Positions 9,318 to 17,551 of a stretch of DNA of 64,000 bases are shown piece by piece; position 1 is the first letter of the stretch, and every line of letters starts with the position of its first letter. The notes under the pieces are model-generated. The model was given only the letters and a program-made list of their open reading frames with translations. It had not been told where the DNA came from and searched no databases. Position numbers and translations under genes: made by a program. The stretch comes from Erysipelotrichaceae bacterium OPF54 (GTDB lineage: Bacteria > Bacillota_I > Bacilli_A > Erysipelotrichales > Erysipelotrichaceae): NCBI GenBank assembly GCA_022834735.1, contig BQKD01000001.1, positions 907,659 to 971,658 of the forward strand, written 5' to 3'.

Positions 9318-10853
9318 ATGCAGAAAATTAAACTAGGATCCAAAGCGCTGACAGCAATTCGCGAAGCCGATCCGATGATGAACTCATACAATGTGGAATT
9401 TGCCGAAGTAACCGGAGGAACATTCTGGAAGGCCTATACGCCCGAACAGGTTGCCGGGACCGAGGAATTCCATGTCGAACCGAAAGAGGGCGGTATTGCC
9501 GCACTGTACGGCGATCTGATGCAGGTCTATGCCCCGATCGATCTGAAAAACGAAACGATCCGCAAAAGAGCAAAAGAATTAGGACCTCTGTGGATCCGGG
9601 TATCAGGAACATGGGCCACGAAAACATACTACGATTTTGATAATGAAACAGGAGGCACGCCACCCGAAGGATATTTGAACGTCCTGACCAAAGAGCAGTG
9701 GCTTGGCGTGCTGGATTTCGTGAAAGCTGTGGACGGCAAACTGATGGTGTCGGTAGCGAACTGCCCGGGACTGCATGCGGCTGATGAGCCATGGACACCG
9801 GTCGAAGCAGAAAAACTGTTCAGTCTTTCGAAAGCATACGGCGTACCGATTGAAGCGGCAGAATTTGCCAACGAACCGAATATGATGGAAGATACCGGCT
9901 TTCCGGCAGGCTATACGGCAGCCGACTATCGCCGGGATCAGGACCTGTTCTTTGCATGGATGAAGGAAAACTATCCGGAAGCGCTGGCAGTCGGTCCTTC
10001 CAATCTCGATGCAGGAGATAGCGGATTCGGACCAGGCGCAGACAATGGTCCGGCTGGCGGTGTGGAGAATATCGCATCGACCATGGTTTCCTGTGATGAG
10101 CTGCTCGACGGCACAAAAGTTGCGCTGGACGTGTATTCCTACCATTACTACAACGGTGTTTCGGAGCGGCTGGCTTCCGTGATGCCGCATGCACACTGGC
10201 CGGCAGAAAAGGCAAACAGCGAAGCGTATCTGGCTACGGCAGGAAACATGGCTCGTGCCAATACAGGTTTCCGCGACCGGTATGTTCCAGATGGACAGAT
10301 GTGGGTAACCGAGTCCGGAGATGCCGGCGGTGGCGGAGATACATGGGCCTCGACGTATCTGGATGTGCTTCGTTCCCTGAATGAACTTGGCGAATTCGGG
10401 ATGATCACGGATGGTGTCATTTTCCACAATACACTGGCAAGTTCCGACTACGGCTGGCTCGATCATCACGACTTTTCTCCTAGACCGAACTATTTCGCGG
10501 CACTGCTCTGGAACCGTCTGATGGGAACCACAGTACTCGATCCGCAGGAAGAATTGCGTATGGGGGCGCATGTTTTTGCCCGCAGCCGCAAGGACGGCAA
10601 AGAGGGAACTGTGTACCTGATCATCAATAACGATGTGGAAAACAGCACGATGGTCGAACTTCCAGAAGGAAAAGAATGTCAGGCTTATGTTCTCGAAGGC
10701 GAGAACGGCAATATGCGTGCCAGGGTCATGACATTGAATGGCAGGCCGCTCGTGATCAGTGAAAACAACGAACTGCCAAAAATGGATCCGATCACTGTTT
10801 CGAACGAACTGGTTCTCGCGCCTGGAGCGTGCGCATTCATCGTTGTTGAATAA
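9318..10853 (+). CDS. GH79-like glycoside hydrolase (heparanase/beta-glucuronidase type), cytoplasmic
   Basis: A 511-residue protein resembling heparanase-type family 79 enzymes: RVSGTWATKTYYD (strand with substrate contacts), acid/base E186 in FANEPN, nucleophile E332 in WVTESGDAGGGG, and DHHDFSPRPNYFAALLWNRLMGTTVL, which parallels the heparanase segment ending in a VGTKVL-like motif. A C-terminal beta domain follows. There is no signal peptide, so it would act on imported oligosaccharides such as glucuronides. I chose ATG 9318 because AAAGGAAG precedes it; the longer frame from 9246 overlaps the cre site and promoter. It is flanked by terminators and has no transporter next to it. Confidence 0.78.
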   Translation: MQKIKLGSKALTAIREADPMMNSYNVEFAEVTGGTFWKAYTPEQVAGTEEFHVEPKEGGIAALYGDLMQVYAPIDLKNETIRKRAKELGPLWIRVSGTWATKTYYDFDNETGGTPPEGYLNVLTKEQWLGVLDFVKAVDGKLMVSVANCPGLHAADEPWTPVEAEKLFSLSKAYGVPIEAAEFANEPNMMEDTGFPAGYTAADYRRDQDLFFAWMKENYPEALAVGPSNLDAGDSGFGPGADNGPAGGVENIASTMVSCDELLDGTKVALDVYSYHYYNGVSERLASVMPHAHWPAEKANSEAYLATAGNMARANTGFRDRYVPDGQMWVTESGDAGGGGDTWASTYLDVLRSLNELGEFGMITDGVIFHNTLASSDYGWLDHHDFSPRPNYFAALLWNRLMGTTVLDPQEELRMGAHVFARSRKDGKEGTVYLIINNDVENSTMVELPEGKECQAYVLEGENGNMRARVMTLNGRPLVISENNELPKMDPITVSNELVLAPGACAFIVVE

Positions 10854-10879
10854 GCGCAATATAAGAAATAATTCCTATG

Positions 10880-10909
10880 AACTTCCTGTCTGGTGCAGGA
10901 AGTTTTTTT
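10880..10909 (+). terminator. Terminator after GH79-like gene
   Basis: AACTTCCTG (10880-10888), loop TCTGGTG, CAGGAAGTT (10895-10903), then a T run. Confidence 0.9.
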
Positions 10910-10946
10910 ATGAAAAAAGAAGGATCGTACAGATCCTTCCGCCTGT

Positions 10947-11159
10947 TCACTGATCGTGGTCCGGCTCATATTCGAGCAGATCGCCAGGCTGGCAGTCAAG
11001 CACCTCGCAGATCTTATTGAGAGTGGAAAAGCGGATCGCGTTGACTTTATTGTTTTTTATTTTGGACAGGTTGGCCTGCGTGATGCCGACCTATTCGACC
11101 AGATCCTGCAAAGACATTCTGCGTTCGACCATGATCCGGTCAAGTCTGAGGATGATCAT
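10947..11159 (-). pseudogene. XRE-family regulator (YozG-like) with an in-frame amber stop
   Basis: Read from ATG at 11159, this frame encodes a 70-codon Cro/CI-type helix-turn-helix protein of the small family that partners DUF2975. The first 22 residues end LQDLVE, then TAG at 11091-11093, then VGITQANLSKIKNNKVNAIRF, the recognition helix region. Everything continues in frame to a TGA at 10947. The TAG sits where Gln would be natural (CAG to TAG). A GAGGGAA ribosome site lies before the start, 10 bases after the DUF2975 stop. As written, the product is a 22-residue fragment, so the regulator is probably dead. Confidence 0.85.
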
Positions 11160-11169
11160 GTTCGTTCCC

Positions 11170-11720
11170 TCAGATCAGACCGTCGACATCGTTCTGCAGA
11201 TTGACTCCGTCCTGAAAATAGATAGAAAGGACGATGAGCAGCAGTCCGATCGGGATCGGTGTAAAGCTCACAGACATTTCCGGGACCGAATGGACCAGTT
11301 CGATCACGATACTGATCAGAAGTTCGATAAAAGGGATGGAAATAAGAAAGATGCCCATTTCCCGGATCATGCGCACGACATTGTTCTGAAACGGCGTATC
11401 GCCTTTGGAAAACCATGTTTTTCCCTGCACGGTCCGGATGATGAGCATGGCATTGCGGAACACCATGGCCATGAGCGGAAACGTCAGGATCCCTGAAAGA
11501 AGGACGAGACGGAAAACAGAGGCCGTTTCCATGTTTTCGATGCTCAGCCCGTTGATCAACAGAGTGGTATACGTTTCGGTCCAGGAAGCGATCGTCGAAA
11601 ATGAAAAGATCGAAATGAAAAAGAAGACGATAAGCAGTGCGCTCATGAGCCAGTACAGCCACTGAATGATGGCACAAAGCCACTGCGGCCTTGGATGAGC
11701 CAGGTTTTTTGTTTGTTCAT
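11170..11720 (-). pseudogene. DUF2975 membrane protein with a start-proximal frameshift
   Basis: A four-helix DUF2975 membrane protein, normally encoded with a small XRE repressor. The natural start is ATG at 11720 (MNKQK). After a six-A run (plus-strand T at 11705-11710) the coding sense moves to the -1 frame: NLAHPRPQWLCAIIQWLYWLM continues into the rest of the protein down to TGA at 11170. The zero frame stops after 25 codons. One lost A explains it; slippage on the A run could in principle rescue some product. The in-frame body alone has a fallback ATG at 11646. Together with the amber in the neighbour, the whole pair looks inactivated. Confidence 0.8.
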
Positions 11721-11744
11721 ATTTTGGTTCTTGCTGATGATTCT

Positions 11745-11772
11745 ATTATAGAAAATATACATTATCTGCCAA
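11745..11772 (-). promoter_or_regulatory. Promoter of the DUF2975-XRE pair
   Basis: On the minus strand TTGGCA, 16 bases, TATAAT. The predicted start of the transcript is about 17 bases before the ATG at 11720. Confidence 0.65.
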
Positions 11773-11780
11773 TAATAATA

Positions 11781-11806
11781 TATCGAAAAACGATAAATAT
11801 TTATCG
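11781..11806. promoter_or_regulatory. Overlapping palindromic operators of the XRE pair
   Basis: TATCG-AAAAA-CGATA (11781-11795) overlaps a perfect 16-base palindrome CGATAAATATTTATCG (11791-11806); a third TATCG half-site forms its end. Evenly spaced TATCG half-sites directly upstream of the -35 are what a small XRE autorepressor would bind. Assignment to this regulator is inference. Confidence 0.55.
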
Positions 11807-11927
11807 AAAAAAGAAACAATAAAGGAAGGCGAATGCCTTGCGAATGAATCCTGTTCTATTTGGTTTCCGGAAAGATCCGGCATGTATTTTTCATGATCCT
11901 TTCCATCTCTTCAAGCGGAGGAGGATG

Positions 11928-12458
11928 TCACGAAATATCTTTGCTGAATATATTCTCTGTCTCCTGAACAAATTGGACGATCAGTTCCTGAACAGGCATG
12001 TGAAAGTCTTCGGCGATCCACCAGTTGAGCAGTCCCAGAAAACCGCCAGCCGAATACACGGAAAAAAGATGGAACCGATCATCCGAGCGCTCTTTGATCA
12101 ATGAAACACCATCTTCAAAAAGAAGAGCGGACAGCTTTGCCTCATCGTAGCGCCCGAGCAGCCGCAGCTCTCTTTTTTTTGTTTCCCAGAATCCGAAAAA
12201 CTCTTTCGCGATCTGTTCGATATTGTAGTTTTTCAACGGCCGGATCGTGTGCCGGTACTCTGAAAAGAGAGAGGCGATACAGCATTGGAACACTTCATCG
12301 ACCGAAGAAAAATGCCTGTAAAAGGTGCGCCGGCCGATACCTGCCTGCGCACATAATGTTGTGATATTTAATGGGATGTTCTGCTCAAGACACTCGTAAA
12401 AAGCTTTTGCGATATAAAAATCGGTCTGCTTTTTCAGCGTAGCAAAGTAAGGTTCCAT
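11928..12458 (-). CDS. TetR/AcrR-family transcriptional regulator
   Basis: A 176-residue regulator with an N-terminal helix-turn-helix: ITTLCAQAGIGRRTFYRHFSSVDEVF is the TetR recognition region (T-x-FYRHF). The C-terminal helical ligand domain is of unknown specificity, with GGFLGLLNWWIAEDFHMP near its end. It is divergent from a flavodoxin gene whose start is 85 bases away and probably represses that gene and itself from the shared region. Start ATG at 12458 follows GGAGGACAG. A small hairpin (AAGGC/GCCTT near 11825-11838) may end the transcript. Confidence 0.9.
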   Translation of the reverse strand: MEPYFATLKKQTDFYIAKAFYECLEQNIPLNITTLCAQAGIGRRTFYRHFSSVDEVFQCCIASLFSEYRHTIRPLKNYNIEQIAKEFFGFWETKKRELRLLGRYDEAKLSALLFEDGVSLIKERSDDRFHLFSVYSAGGFLGLLNWWIAEDFHMPVQELIVQFVQETENIFSKDIS

Positions 12459-12489
12459 GGCACACTGTCCTCCTTTTTGTGCCGCAATA

Positions 12490-12518
12490 TTGAGCGGTCT
12501 GCCGTTTTCCTATACGAT
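12490..12518 (+). promoter_or_regulatory. Promoter of the flavodoxin gene
   Basis: TTGAGC (12490-12495), 17 bases, TACGAT (12513-12518). It lies in the short divergent region between the TetR gene and the flavodoxin gene. Confidence 0.6.
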
Positions 12519-12543
12519 ACCTGAAAAGAGGAGAAAAGAAAAT

Positions 12544-13068
12544 ATGATCGTATATGGCAGCGAATACGGGAGCGCGAAATGGTATGCGCAAACGCTTGGA
12601 AAGAAAATGAACATGGAAGCCGTCGATGTGCGGCAGTTTAAAGGCGGAGAGGATCCGGTCATCTTCATTTCCAGTCTGTATGCGGGCGGATTCAAAGGAG
12701 CCAGGCAGTTTTTAAAAACGATGAATAAAATGGATCAGAAACGATTTGTTCTTGTTTCGTGCGGTCTGGCCGACCCGAAAGAAGAACATGTCCAAAAGGA
12801 GATCGTCTGCCACGCCCATGCGGTATTTGATCCGCTCGATTTTGAATGGTTCGGCGTGCGCGGAGGAATCGATTACAGCCGGCTATCATGGAAACATCGG
12901 ACCATGATGAAAATGATGAAAACCATGATCGAGAAAAAAGGAATGGAAGAAAACAACAAGGAATTTCTTTCCACGTATGGAAAGAAGGCATCCTTCTGCG
13001 ATGAAGCGTGGCTGGATGATGTGATCGAATATTTGAACATCCATGAAAAAGGAACTGTCCCGGAATGA
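12544..13068 (+). CDS. Flavodoxin-domain protein
   Basis: A 174-residue FMN-binding flavodoxin-fold protein. The N-terminus MIVYGSEYGSAKWYAQTLGKK has the phosphate loop (SEYGSAK), and FISSLYAGGFKGARQFL plus VSCGLADP are the second and third loops as in HemG-like flavodoxins. It is a soluble electron carrier or oxidoreductase of unknown partner. I chose ATG 12544 (GAGGAG just before) over a longer frame that would overlap the divergent promoter. Control by the adjacent TetR protein is likely from the arrangement. Confidence 0.85.
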   Translation: MIVYGSEYGSAKWYAQTLGKKMNMEAVDVRQFKGGEDPVIFISSLYAGGFKGARQFLKTMNKMDQKRFVLVSCGLADPKEEHVQKEIVCHAHAVFDPLDFEWFGVRGGIDYSRLSWKHRTMMKMMKTMIEKKGMEENNKEFLSTYGKKASFCDEAWLDDVIEYLNIHEKGTVPE

Positions 13069-13098
13069 ATCATTCCTTCGGAACAGTTCCTTTTTTTT
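13051..13098. terminator. Bidirectional terminator between flavodoxin and flavin reductase genes
   Basis: GGAACTGT (13051-13058) pairs with ACAGTTCC (13083-13090), with an inner GGAATGA/TCATTCC helix. A runs precede and T runs follow, so it can serve both convergent genes. It overlaps the end of the flavodoxin CDS. Confidence 0.85.
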
Positions 13099-13716
13099 CT
13101 ACAGATCGATTTCTTCAAAATCCGATGCCGGATGTTTGCACCATGGACAGATAAAATCAGCCGGAAGATCGGGCTTGTCGTAAATATAGCCGCAGATGAT
13201 GCAGCGCCATCCTTTCTTGCCCGTTGCCGCTTTCTGTTCCTCGAACTTCTTGATATGGGAATGATAGAAGGAATAGGTCGCGCTCGGATCGTCGGCAAGC
13301 ACTTTTGCTTCGGTCACATAGGCCGTAAACAGCACATGGGAACCGAGATCGATTTCCTGATCCACTTCGCAGCTGACATAGGCATTGGTACCTTCTGTAA
13401 TGTAGTACAGTCCGTTTTTTGAAACGGCTTTGTGCTCATAGCTTCCAAATTTGTCGAACGTGCGTCCGGACTGGAATCCGAAATGCTTGAACAGCGAAAA
13501 AGGGGCTTTTTCGTCCAGGATGGAAAGATTGAACTTTCTTGAGCGCTGGATCAGCTCGCGCGTATAGCTGTCCTTGCTCACGCTGATCGTGATCACGTCC
13601 GGGTTTTCTGATGCCTGGATTGCCGTGTTAATGATACATCCGGAACTTTTTCCATCATCGCTTCCGGTCAGGACAAAAAGTCCGTAAACAAAATTTCGCA
13701 TAACTTGTGCATCCAT
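13099..13716 (-). CDS. Flavin reductase-rubredoxin fusion (high-molecular-weight rubredoxin type)
   Basis: A 205-residue fusion. Residues 1-150 form a flavin reductase-like FMN-binding domain (FVYGLFVLTGSDDGKSSGCIINTAIQ; VSKDSYTRELI; FGFQSGRTFDKF). The C-terminus is a rubredoxin with two iron-binding CxxC motifs: CIICGYIYDKP and CPWCKHP. Such proteins pass electrons from NAD(P)H to oxygen or peroxide scavengers in anaerobes. I chose ATG 13716, which follows AGAGGT; the longer frame reaching 13779 overlaps the upstream region. It is divergent from the NAD operon. Confidence 0.9.
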   Translation of the reverse strand: MDAQVMRNFVYGLFVLTGSDDGKSSGCIINTAIQASENPDVITISVSKDSYTRELIQRSRKFNLSILDEKAPFSLFKHFGFQSGRTFDKFGSYEHKAVSKNGLYYITEGTNAYVSCEVDQEIDLGSHVLFTAYVTEAKVLADDPSATYSFYHSHIKKFEEQKAATGKKGWRCIICGYIYDKPDLPADFICPWCKHPASDFEEIDL

Positions 13717-13805
13717 AAATTGTACCTCTTTCATTTTCCATTTTATTATCAGCGATTGGTTCGAAAAAAGCGAAAGCAATGCCTGAACGATTTCATTTTT
13801 TCAAA

Positions 13806-13817
13806 GTGTCATGACAC
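13806..13817. promoter_or_regulatory. Candidate NiaR operator
   Basis: GTGTCATGACAC is a perfect 12-base palindrome ending five bases before the -35 of the nad operon promoter. The operon encodes a NiaR-type repressor, so an autoregulatory, niacin-responsive operator here is expected. The assignment is inference from context and from known ACAC/GTGT-type NiaR sites. Confidence 0.55.
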
Positions 13818-13821
13818 CTGA

Positions 13822-13849
13822 TTGACAAAGAGATAGCAGGTGCTATAAT
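13822..13849 (+). promoter_or_regulatory. Promoter of the nadBC-niaR-nadA operon
   Basis: TTGACA (13822-13827), 16 bases, TATAAT (13844-13849) with TGC before the -10. It is a near-consensus promoter, which explains why tight repression is needed. Confidence 0.8.
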
Positions 13850-13882
13850 GAGTGCAAAATGAAGAAAGAGCACAAAAAAACT

Positions 13883-15172
13883 ATGAAAACCTATGATGTT
13901 TTGATCGCAGGATGCGGAGCAGCCGGACTGTACTGCGCGCTCAACCTGCCGGACACAAAAAAAATCTGTATGATCTGCAAGGGAAATCTGGACGAATCGG
14001 ATTCCTATCTGGCTCAGGGCGGAATTTGCATGCTGCGCGGAGAAAACGACTATGAATCCTATTTTGAAGATACATTGAAAGCCGGTCATTATGAAAATGA
14101 TCCGAGAAGCGTCGATCTGATGATCCGCTCGAGCAATACGATCATCAAGGATCTGATCGGCTACGGGGTGCGTTTCCAGACCGATGAAAAGGGCGATCTT
14201 ACTTTTACCAAGGAAGGGGCGCATTCGAAACCGCGGATCCTTTTCCATGAAGACCAGACCGGCCGGGAAATAACGACCCGTCTTCTGAAAGCCGTCCAGA
14301 AGCTCGGTAACGTGGAGATCCACGAACACACCATGATGGTCGATCTGCTTGAAGAAAACGGACAGGCAGCCGGACTGCTTGTACAGAAAGCCGATCAGAC
14401 GCTCGAGCCGATCTATGCGCAAAGCATCGTGCTGGCATGCGGCGGGATCGGGGGCCTGTATGAAAATTCGACAAACTTTCCAAGCCTGACCGGGGATGCG
14501 CTGGCCATCTGCCTCAAACATCACATTGAGCTGGAAAATATCGATTATATCCAGATCCATCCAACGACCTTGTATTCCAAAAAAAAGGGAAGACGCTTTC
14601 TGCTTTCTGAATCGCTTCGTGGAGAAGGTGCCCTGCTTTATGATGTGCACGGCAACCGGTTCACCAACGAGCTGCTGCCGCGCGACGTTGTCTCGGCCGC
14701 AATAAAAAAGCAGATGAAAAAAGACGATTCCGATTATGTCTATGAGGATCTTCGTCCGATCGGACGGGAAACGCTGCTCCAGCATTTTCCCAATATCTGT
14801 TCCAAATGTCTTGAGGAAGGATATGACGTATTCAACGAGCCTGTTCCGGTCGTTCCGGCCCAGCACTATTTTATGGGAGGGATCAAGATCGATCTTTCCG
14901 GACGGACGAGCATGCCCAATCTTTATGCGTGCGGGGAAACGAGCTGCAACAAGGTGCACGGCGCCAACCGGCTGGCCAGCAACTCGCTGCTCGAATCGCT
15001 TGTTTTTGCCAGAAGAGCAGCAGACGATATCGTGTTCGGGGAACATAAAAACAAGCCAGACTCCTATGCTGCGATCGAATACGATCAGTATGGAAATATC
15101 AGCGAGCTGATGGAACAGTATAAAAAAGATGTGCTGTCTGAAATAGAAAGGGTGAGTCAAAGCCATGAATGA
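13883..15172 (+). CDS. nadB: L-aspartate oxidase (NAD biosynthesis)
   Basis: A 429-residue FAD enzyme that oxidises aspartate to iminoaspartate, the first step of de novo NAD synthesis. The FAD loop is VLIAGCGAAGLYCAL; SDSYLAQGG, IQIHPTTLY and GANRLASNSLLE are the conserved flavin and active-site stretches of the NadB/SdhA family. It lacks the C-terminal helical domain of the 530-residue enzymes, a shortening I believe occurs in other anaerobic Bacillota. ATG at 13859 lies only a few bases past the predicted transcript start; I prefer 13883, which has AAGAAAGAG before it. The end overlaps nadC by eight bases. Confidence 0.92.
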   Translation: MKTYDVLIAGCGAAGLYCALNLPDTKKICMICKGNLDESDSYLAQGGICMLRGENDYESYFEDTLKAGHYENDPRSVDLMIRSSNTIIKDLIGYGVRFQTDEKGDLTFTKEGAHSKPRILFHEDQTGREITTRLLKAVQKLGNVEIHEHTMMVDLLEENGQAAGLLVQKADQTLEPIYAQSIVLACGGIGGLYENSTNFPSLTGDALAICLKHHIELENIDYIQIHPTTLYSKKKGRRFLLSESLRGEGALLYDVHGNRFTNELLPRDVVSAAIKKQMKKDDSDYVYEDLRPIGRETLLQHFPNICSKCLEEGYDVFNEPVPVVPAQHYFMGGIKIDLSGRTSMPNLYACGETSCNKVHGANRLASNSLLESLVFARRAADDIVFGEHKNKPDSYAAIEYDQYGNISELMEQYKKDVLSEIERVSQSHE

Positions 15173-16031
15173 TGTGACACTGAAGCTGAATGCGGACCCG
15201 TATATTTTATCTGCATTAAGAGAAGATATCACGAACGAGGATCTGAGCACGAACGCGATCCTGAAAACGATGATCGCAGGAGAGGCGGATCTGATCTGCA
15301 AGCAGGACGGGATCGTGTGCGGACTGGATGTTTTCAAACGCGTTTTCACGCTTCTTGACGAAAAAACGGATGTCGTATTTTTCGTACAGGAAGGGCAGAA
15401 AATAAAAAACGGGGAAGTGATCGGGAAAATTACTGGGGATATGCGCACGATCGTGACCGGCGAAAGGACGGCACTCAATTTTCTGCAGCGGATGAGCGGG
15501 ATCGCCACAAAGACCCGGGAAATGAAAGAGCTGCTGGAAGATACGGGCATCACGCTGCTCGACACAAGAAAAACGACACCGAATATGCGCCTTTTTGAAA
15601 AGTACGCGGTCAAGGTGGGCGGCGGAACAAATCACCGCTACAATCTTTCGGATGCCATCATGCTCAAGGACAATCATATTTCGGCGGCTGGATCGATCGC
15701 AAAAGCCGTGGGCATGGCAAGAGACTATGCGCCGTTTACGTGCAAGGTCGAAGTGGAGTGCGAAACGATGGAGCAGGTCAAAGAGGCGATCGAAGCGAAA
15801 GCCGATATCATCATGCTCGACAATATGGACCATGATACGATGAAAAAAGCGCTTGCCCTGATCGATCATAAAGCGCAGACCGAGTGTTCGGGCAATGTGA
15901 CCAGAGAGAAAGCGGAACAGCTCAAGGATCTTGACGTGGATTTTATTTCCAGCGGTGCGATCATTTACAGTGCCGGCATCCTCGACCTTTCCTTGAAAAA
16001 TCTGCATCCGATCAAAGAAGGAATGCTATGA
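15165..16031 (+). CDS. nadC: Nicotinate-nucleotide diphosphorylase (quinolinate phosphoribosyltransferase)
   Basis: A 288-residue enzyme converting quinolinate and PRPP to nicotinate mononucleotide, CO2 and pyrophosphate. Family motifs are clear: GERTALNFLQRMSGIAT, DTRKTTPNMR, KYAVKVGGGTNHRYNLSDAIMLKDNH (catalytic Lys/Arg/His cluster) and EVEVE-type VECETMEQV. The start overlaps the nadB stop and the end shares ATGA with niaR. Length is normal. Confidence 0.96.
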   Translation: MNDVTLKLNADPYILSALREDITNEDLSTNAILKTMIAGEADLICKQDGIVCGLDVFKRVFTLLDEKTDVVFFVQEGQKIKNGEVIGKITGDMRTIVTGERTALNFLQRMSGIATKTREMKELLEDTGITLLDTRKTTPNMRLFEKYAVKVGGGTNHRYNLSDAIMLKDNHISAAGSIAKAVGMARDYAPFTCKVEVECETMEQVKEAIEAKADIIMLDNMDHDTMKKALALIDHKAQTECSGNVTREKAEQLKDLDVDFISSGAIIYSAGILDLSLKNLHPIKEGML

Positions 16032-16576
16032 AGACAAGCGAAAGAAGAGAGGAGATCATCCGGATCCTGAAAAAGAGCGAACAGCCGGTACCGGCCAAGG
16101 TGCTCGCTTCCAGGTTCAATGTGTCCAGACAGGCGATCGTGCAGGATCTGACCGTGATCCGCGCCTATACTCCCGGTATTGCCTCGACTTCCAGGGGCTA
16201 TATCATGATCAAAGGAGAGGAAAATCTTCATCAGAAGGAGTTCAAGGTGTTCCATCCTTCCGAAAAGACGAAGGATGAGCTGTTCATCATTGTCGATCAT
16301 GGCGGAAAGATCAAAAATGTGAGCATTTCGCACCGGGTCTATGGCCGGATCAGTGTCGATCTGGACATTCGCAGCCGGCAGGATGTGCTTGATTTTCTGC
16401 AGATGTTTACCGGAAGCAAGTCGAAATATTTAGGCGAAGTAACGAGCGGGTATCATTATCATCTTGTTGAAGCGGATAATGAATCGCGGCTCGATCTGAT
16501 CGAAAAAAAGCTTGACGAAGCCGGGTTCCTGGCTCCGCTGAGCGCATGGGAAAAAGAGGAAAGCGGGATTGAATGA
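16028..16576 (+). CDS. niaR: NiaR-type (YrxA) transcriptional repressor of NAD biosynthesis
   Basis: A 182-residue repressor with an N-terminal winged helix (RREEIIRILKKSEQPVPAKVLASRFNVSRQAIVQDL) and a C-terminal 3H domain containing its metal-binding histidines (for example DHGG, ISHRVYGRI and GYHYHL). NiaR represses NAD genes with nicotinic acid as co-repressor. It lies inside the operon it probably controls, with an overlapping start (ATGA) after nadC, and is a good match to the palindrome at 13806. Confidence 0.93.
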   Translation: MKTSERREEIIRILKKSEQPVPAKVLASRFNVSRQAIVQDLTVIRAYTPGIASTSRGYIMIKGEENLHQKEFKVFHPSEKTKDELFIIVDHGGKIKNVSISHRVYGRISVDLDIRSRQDVLDFLQMFTGSKSKYLGEVTSGYHYHLVEADNESRLDLIEKKLDEAGFLAPLSAWEKEESGIE

Positions 16577-17495
16577 TATGCCATCAGTACAGGAAATAAA
16601 AAATGAAATCGAACGTTTGAAAAAGGAAACGGATACTACGATATTAGTGCATGCTTATCAGGGGCAGGATATATTCGAGATCGCCGATTATGTAGGCGAC
16701 TCCTACGGGCTGGCGATCAAGGCGCAGGATGATCCGAGCAAAAATATCATCATGTGCGGGGTGCGGTTCATGGCTGAGACGGCCAAGATCCTTTGCCCGA
16801 ACAAGCGGGTGTTCCTGCCCAATCCGACAGCCGGCTGCCCTATGGCCGAGCAGCTGACAAAAAAAGAACTGCAGGCTTTAAAGGAACAGTTTCCGGACCA
16901 CAGCGTGGTGGCGTATGTGAATACGACGGCTGAGCTCAAGACACTTGCGGATGTTTGCGTTACTTCTTCGTGTGCTGTCGAAGTGTGCAGAAATCTCGAA
17001 AATGACAAGATCCTCTTTATTCCGGATCCGAATCTGGGCTCGTATGTGGCAGAAAAACTGCCTGAAAAGCAGTTCCGGTTCATTCAGGGAGGCTGTCCTC
17101 ATCATTATTCCATGACAAAAGAAGATGTGAAAAAGGCGAAAGCGCTGCATCCGGATGCGCTGCTGCTTGTGCATCCGGAATGTCCGAAAGATGTGGTGGA
17201 AGAAGCCGATTATGTGGGTGCCACGACAGGGATCATGAATTTTGCAAAGAACAGCGATCACAAGGAATTCGTGATCGGCACAGAAGTGAGCATTGTCGAG
17301 CATCTGCAGTTTGACTGCCCGGACAAGAAGTTTTATGCCTTGTCCAACGATCTGCTGTGCAGCGATATGAAGGCAACGACGCTGATGGACGTATACAATA
17401 CGCTCAAAGGAATAGCGGGCGAAGAGATCATCCTGGATGATCAGACGATCGAAAAAGCACGGCACAGTCTCGATGAGATGATCCGATTAGGATGA
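16569..17495 (+). CDS. nadA: Quinolinate synthase
   Basis: A 308-residue [4Fe-4S] enzyme that condenses iminoaspartate with dihydroxyacetone phosphate to quinolinate. The conserved cluster cysteines are seen in MCGVRFMAETAKILCP, SSCAVEVC and QGGCPHHY/HPECP contexts; YVNTTAELK and NPTAGCPMA are also family signatures. It is the last gene of nadB-nadC-niaR-nadA, overlapping niaR by eight bases. No clear terminator separates it from the helicase gene 57 bases on. Confidence 0.95.
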   Translation: MNDMPSVQEIKNEIERLKKETDTTILVHAYQGQDIFEIADYVGDSYGLAIKAQDDPSKNIIMCGVRFMAETAKILCPNKRVFLPNPTAGCPMAEQLTKKELQALKEQFPDHSVVAYVNTTAELKTLADVCVTSSCAVEVCRNLENDKILFIPDPNLGSYVAEKLPEKQFRFIQGGCPHHYSMTKEDVKKAKALHPDALLLVHPECPKDVVEEADYVGATTGIMNFAKNSDHKEFVIGTEVSIVEHLQFDCPDKKFYALSNDLLCSDMKATTLMDVYNTLKGIAGEEIILDDQTIEKARHSLDEMIRLG

Positions 17496-17551
17496 AACGA
17501 ATTTGATCAAATCGTGCAATTGTGCTACGCTGCTGTCAAGGAGAACTTACA

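Noticed and set aside
13793..15613. 606-codon open frame on the minus strand opposite nadB and nadC
   Set aside because: It is antisense to two clearly real enzymes, has no ribosome site, and reads as low-complexity Ser/Ile/Phe-rich sequence. A shadow of codon bias.
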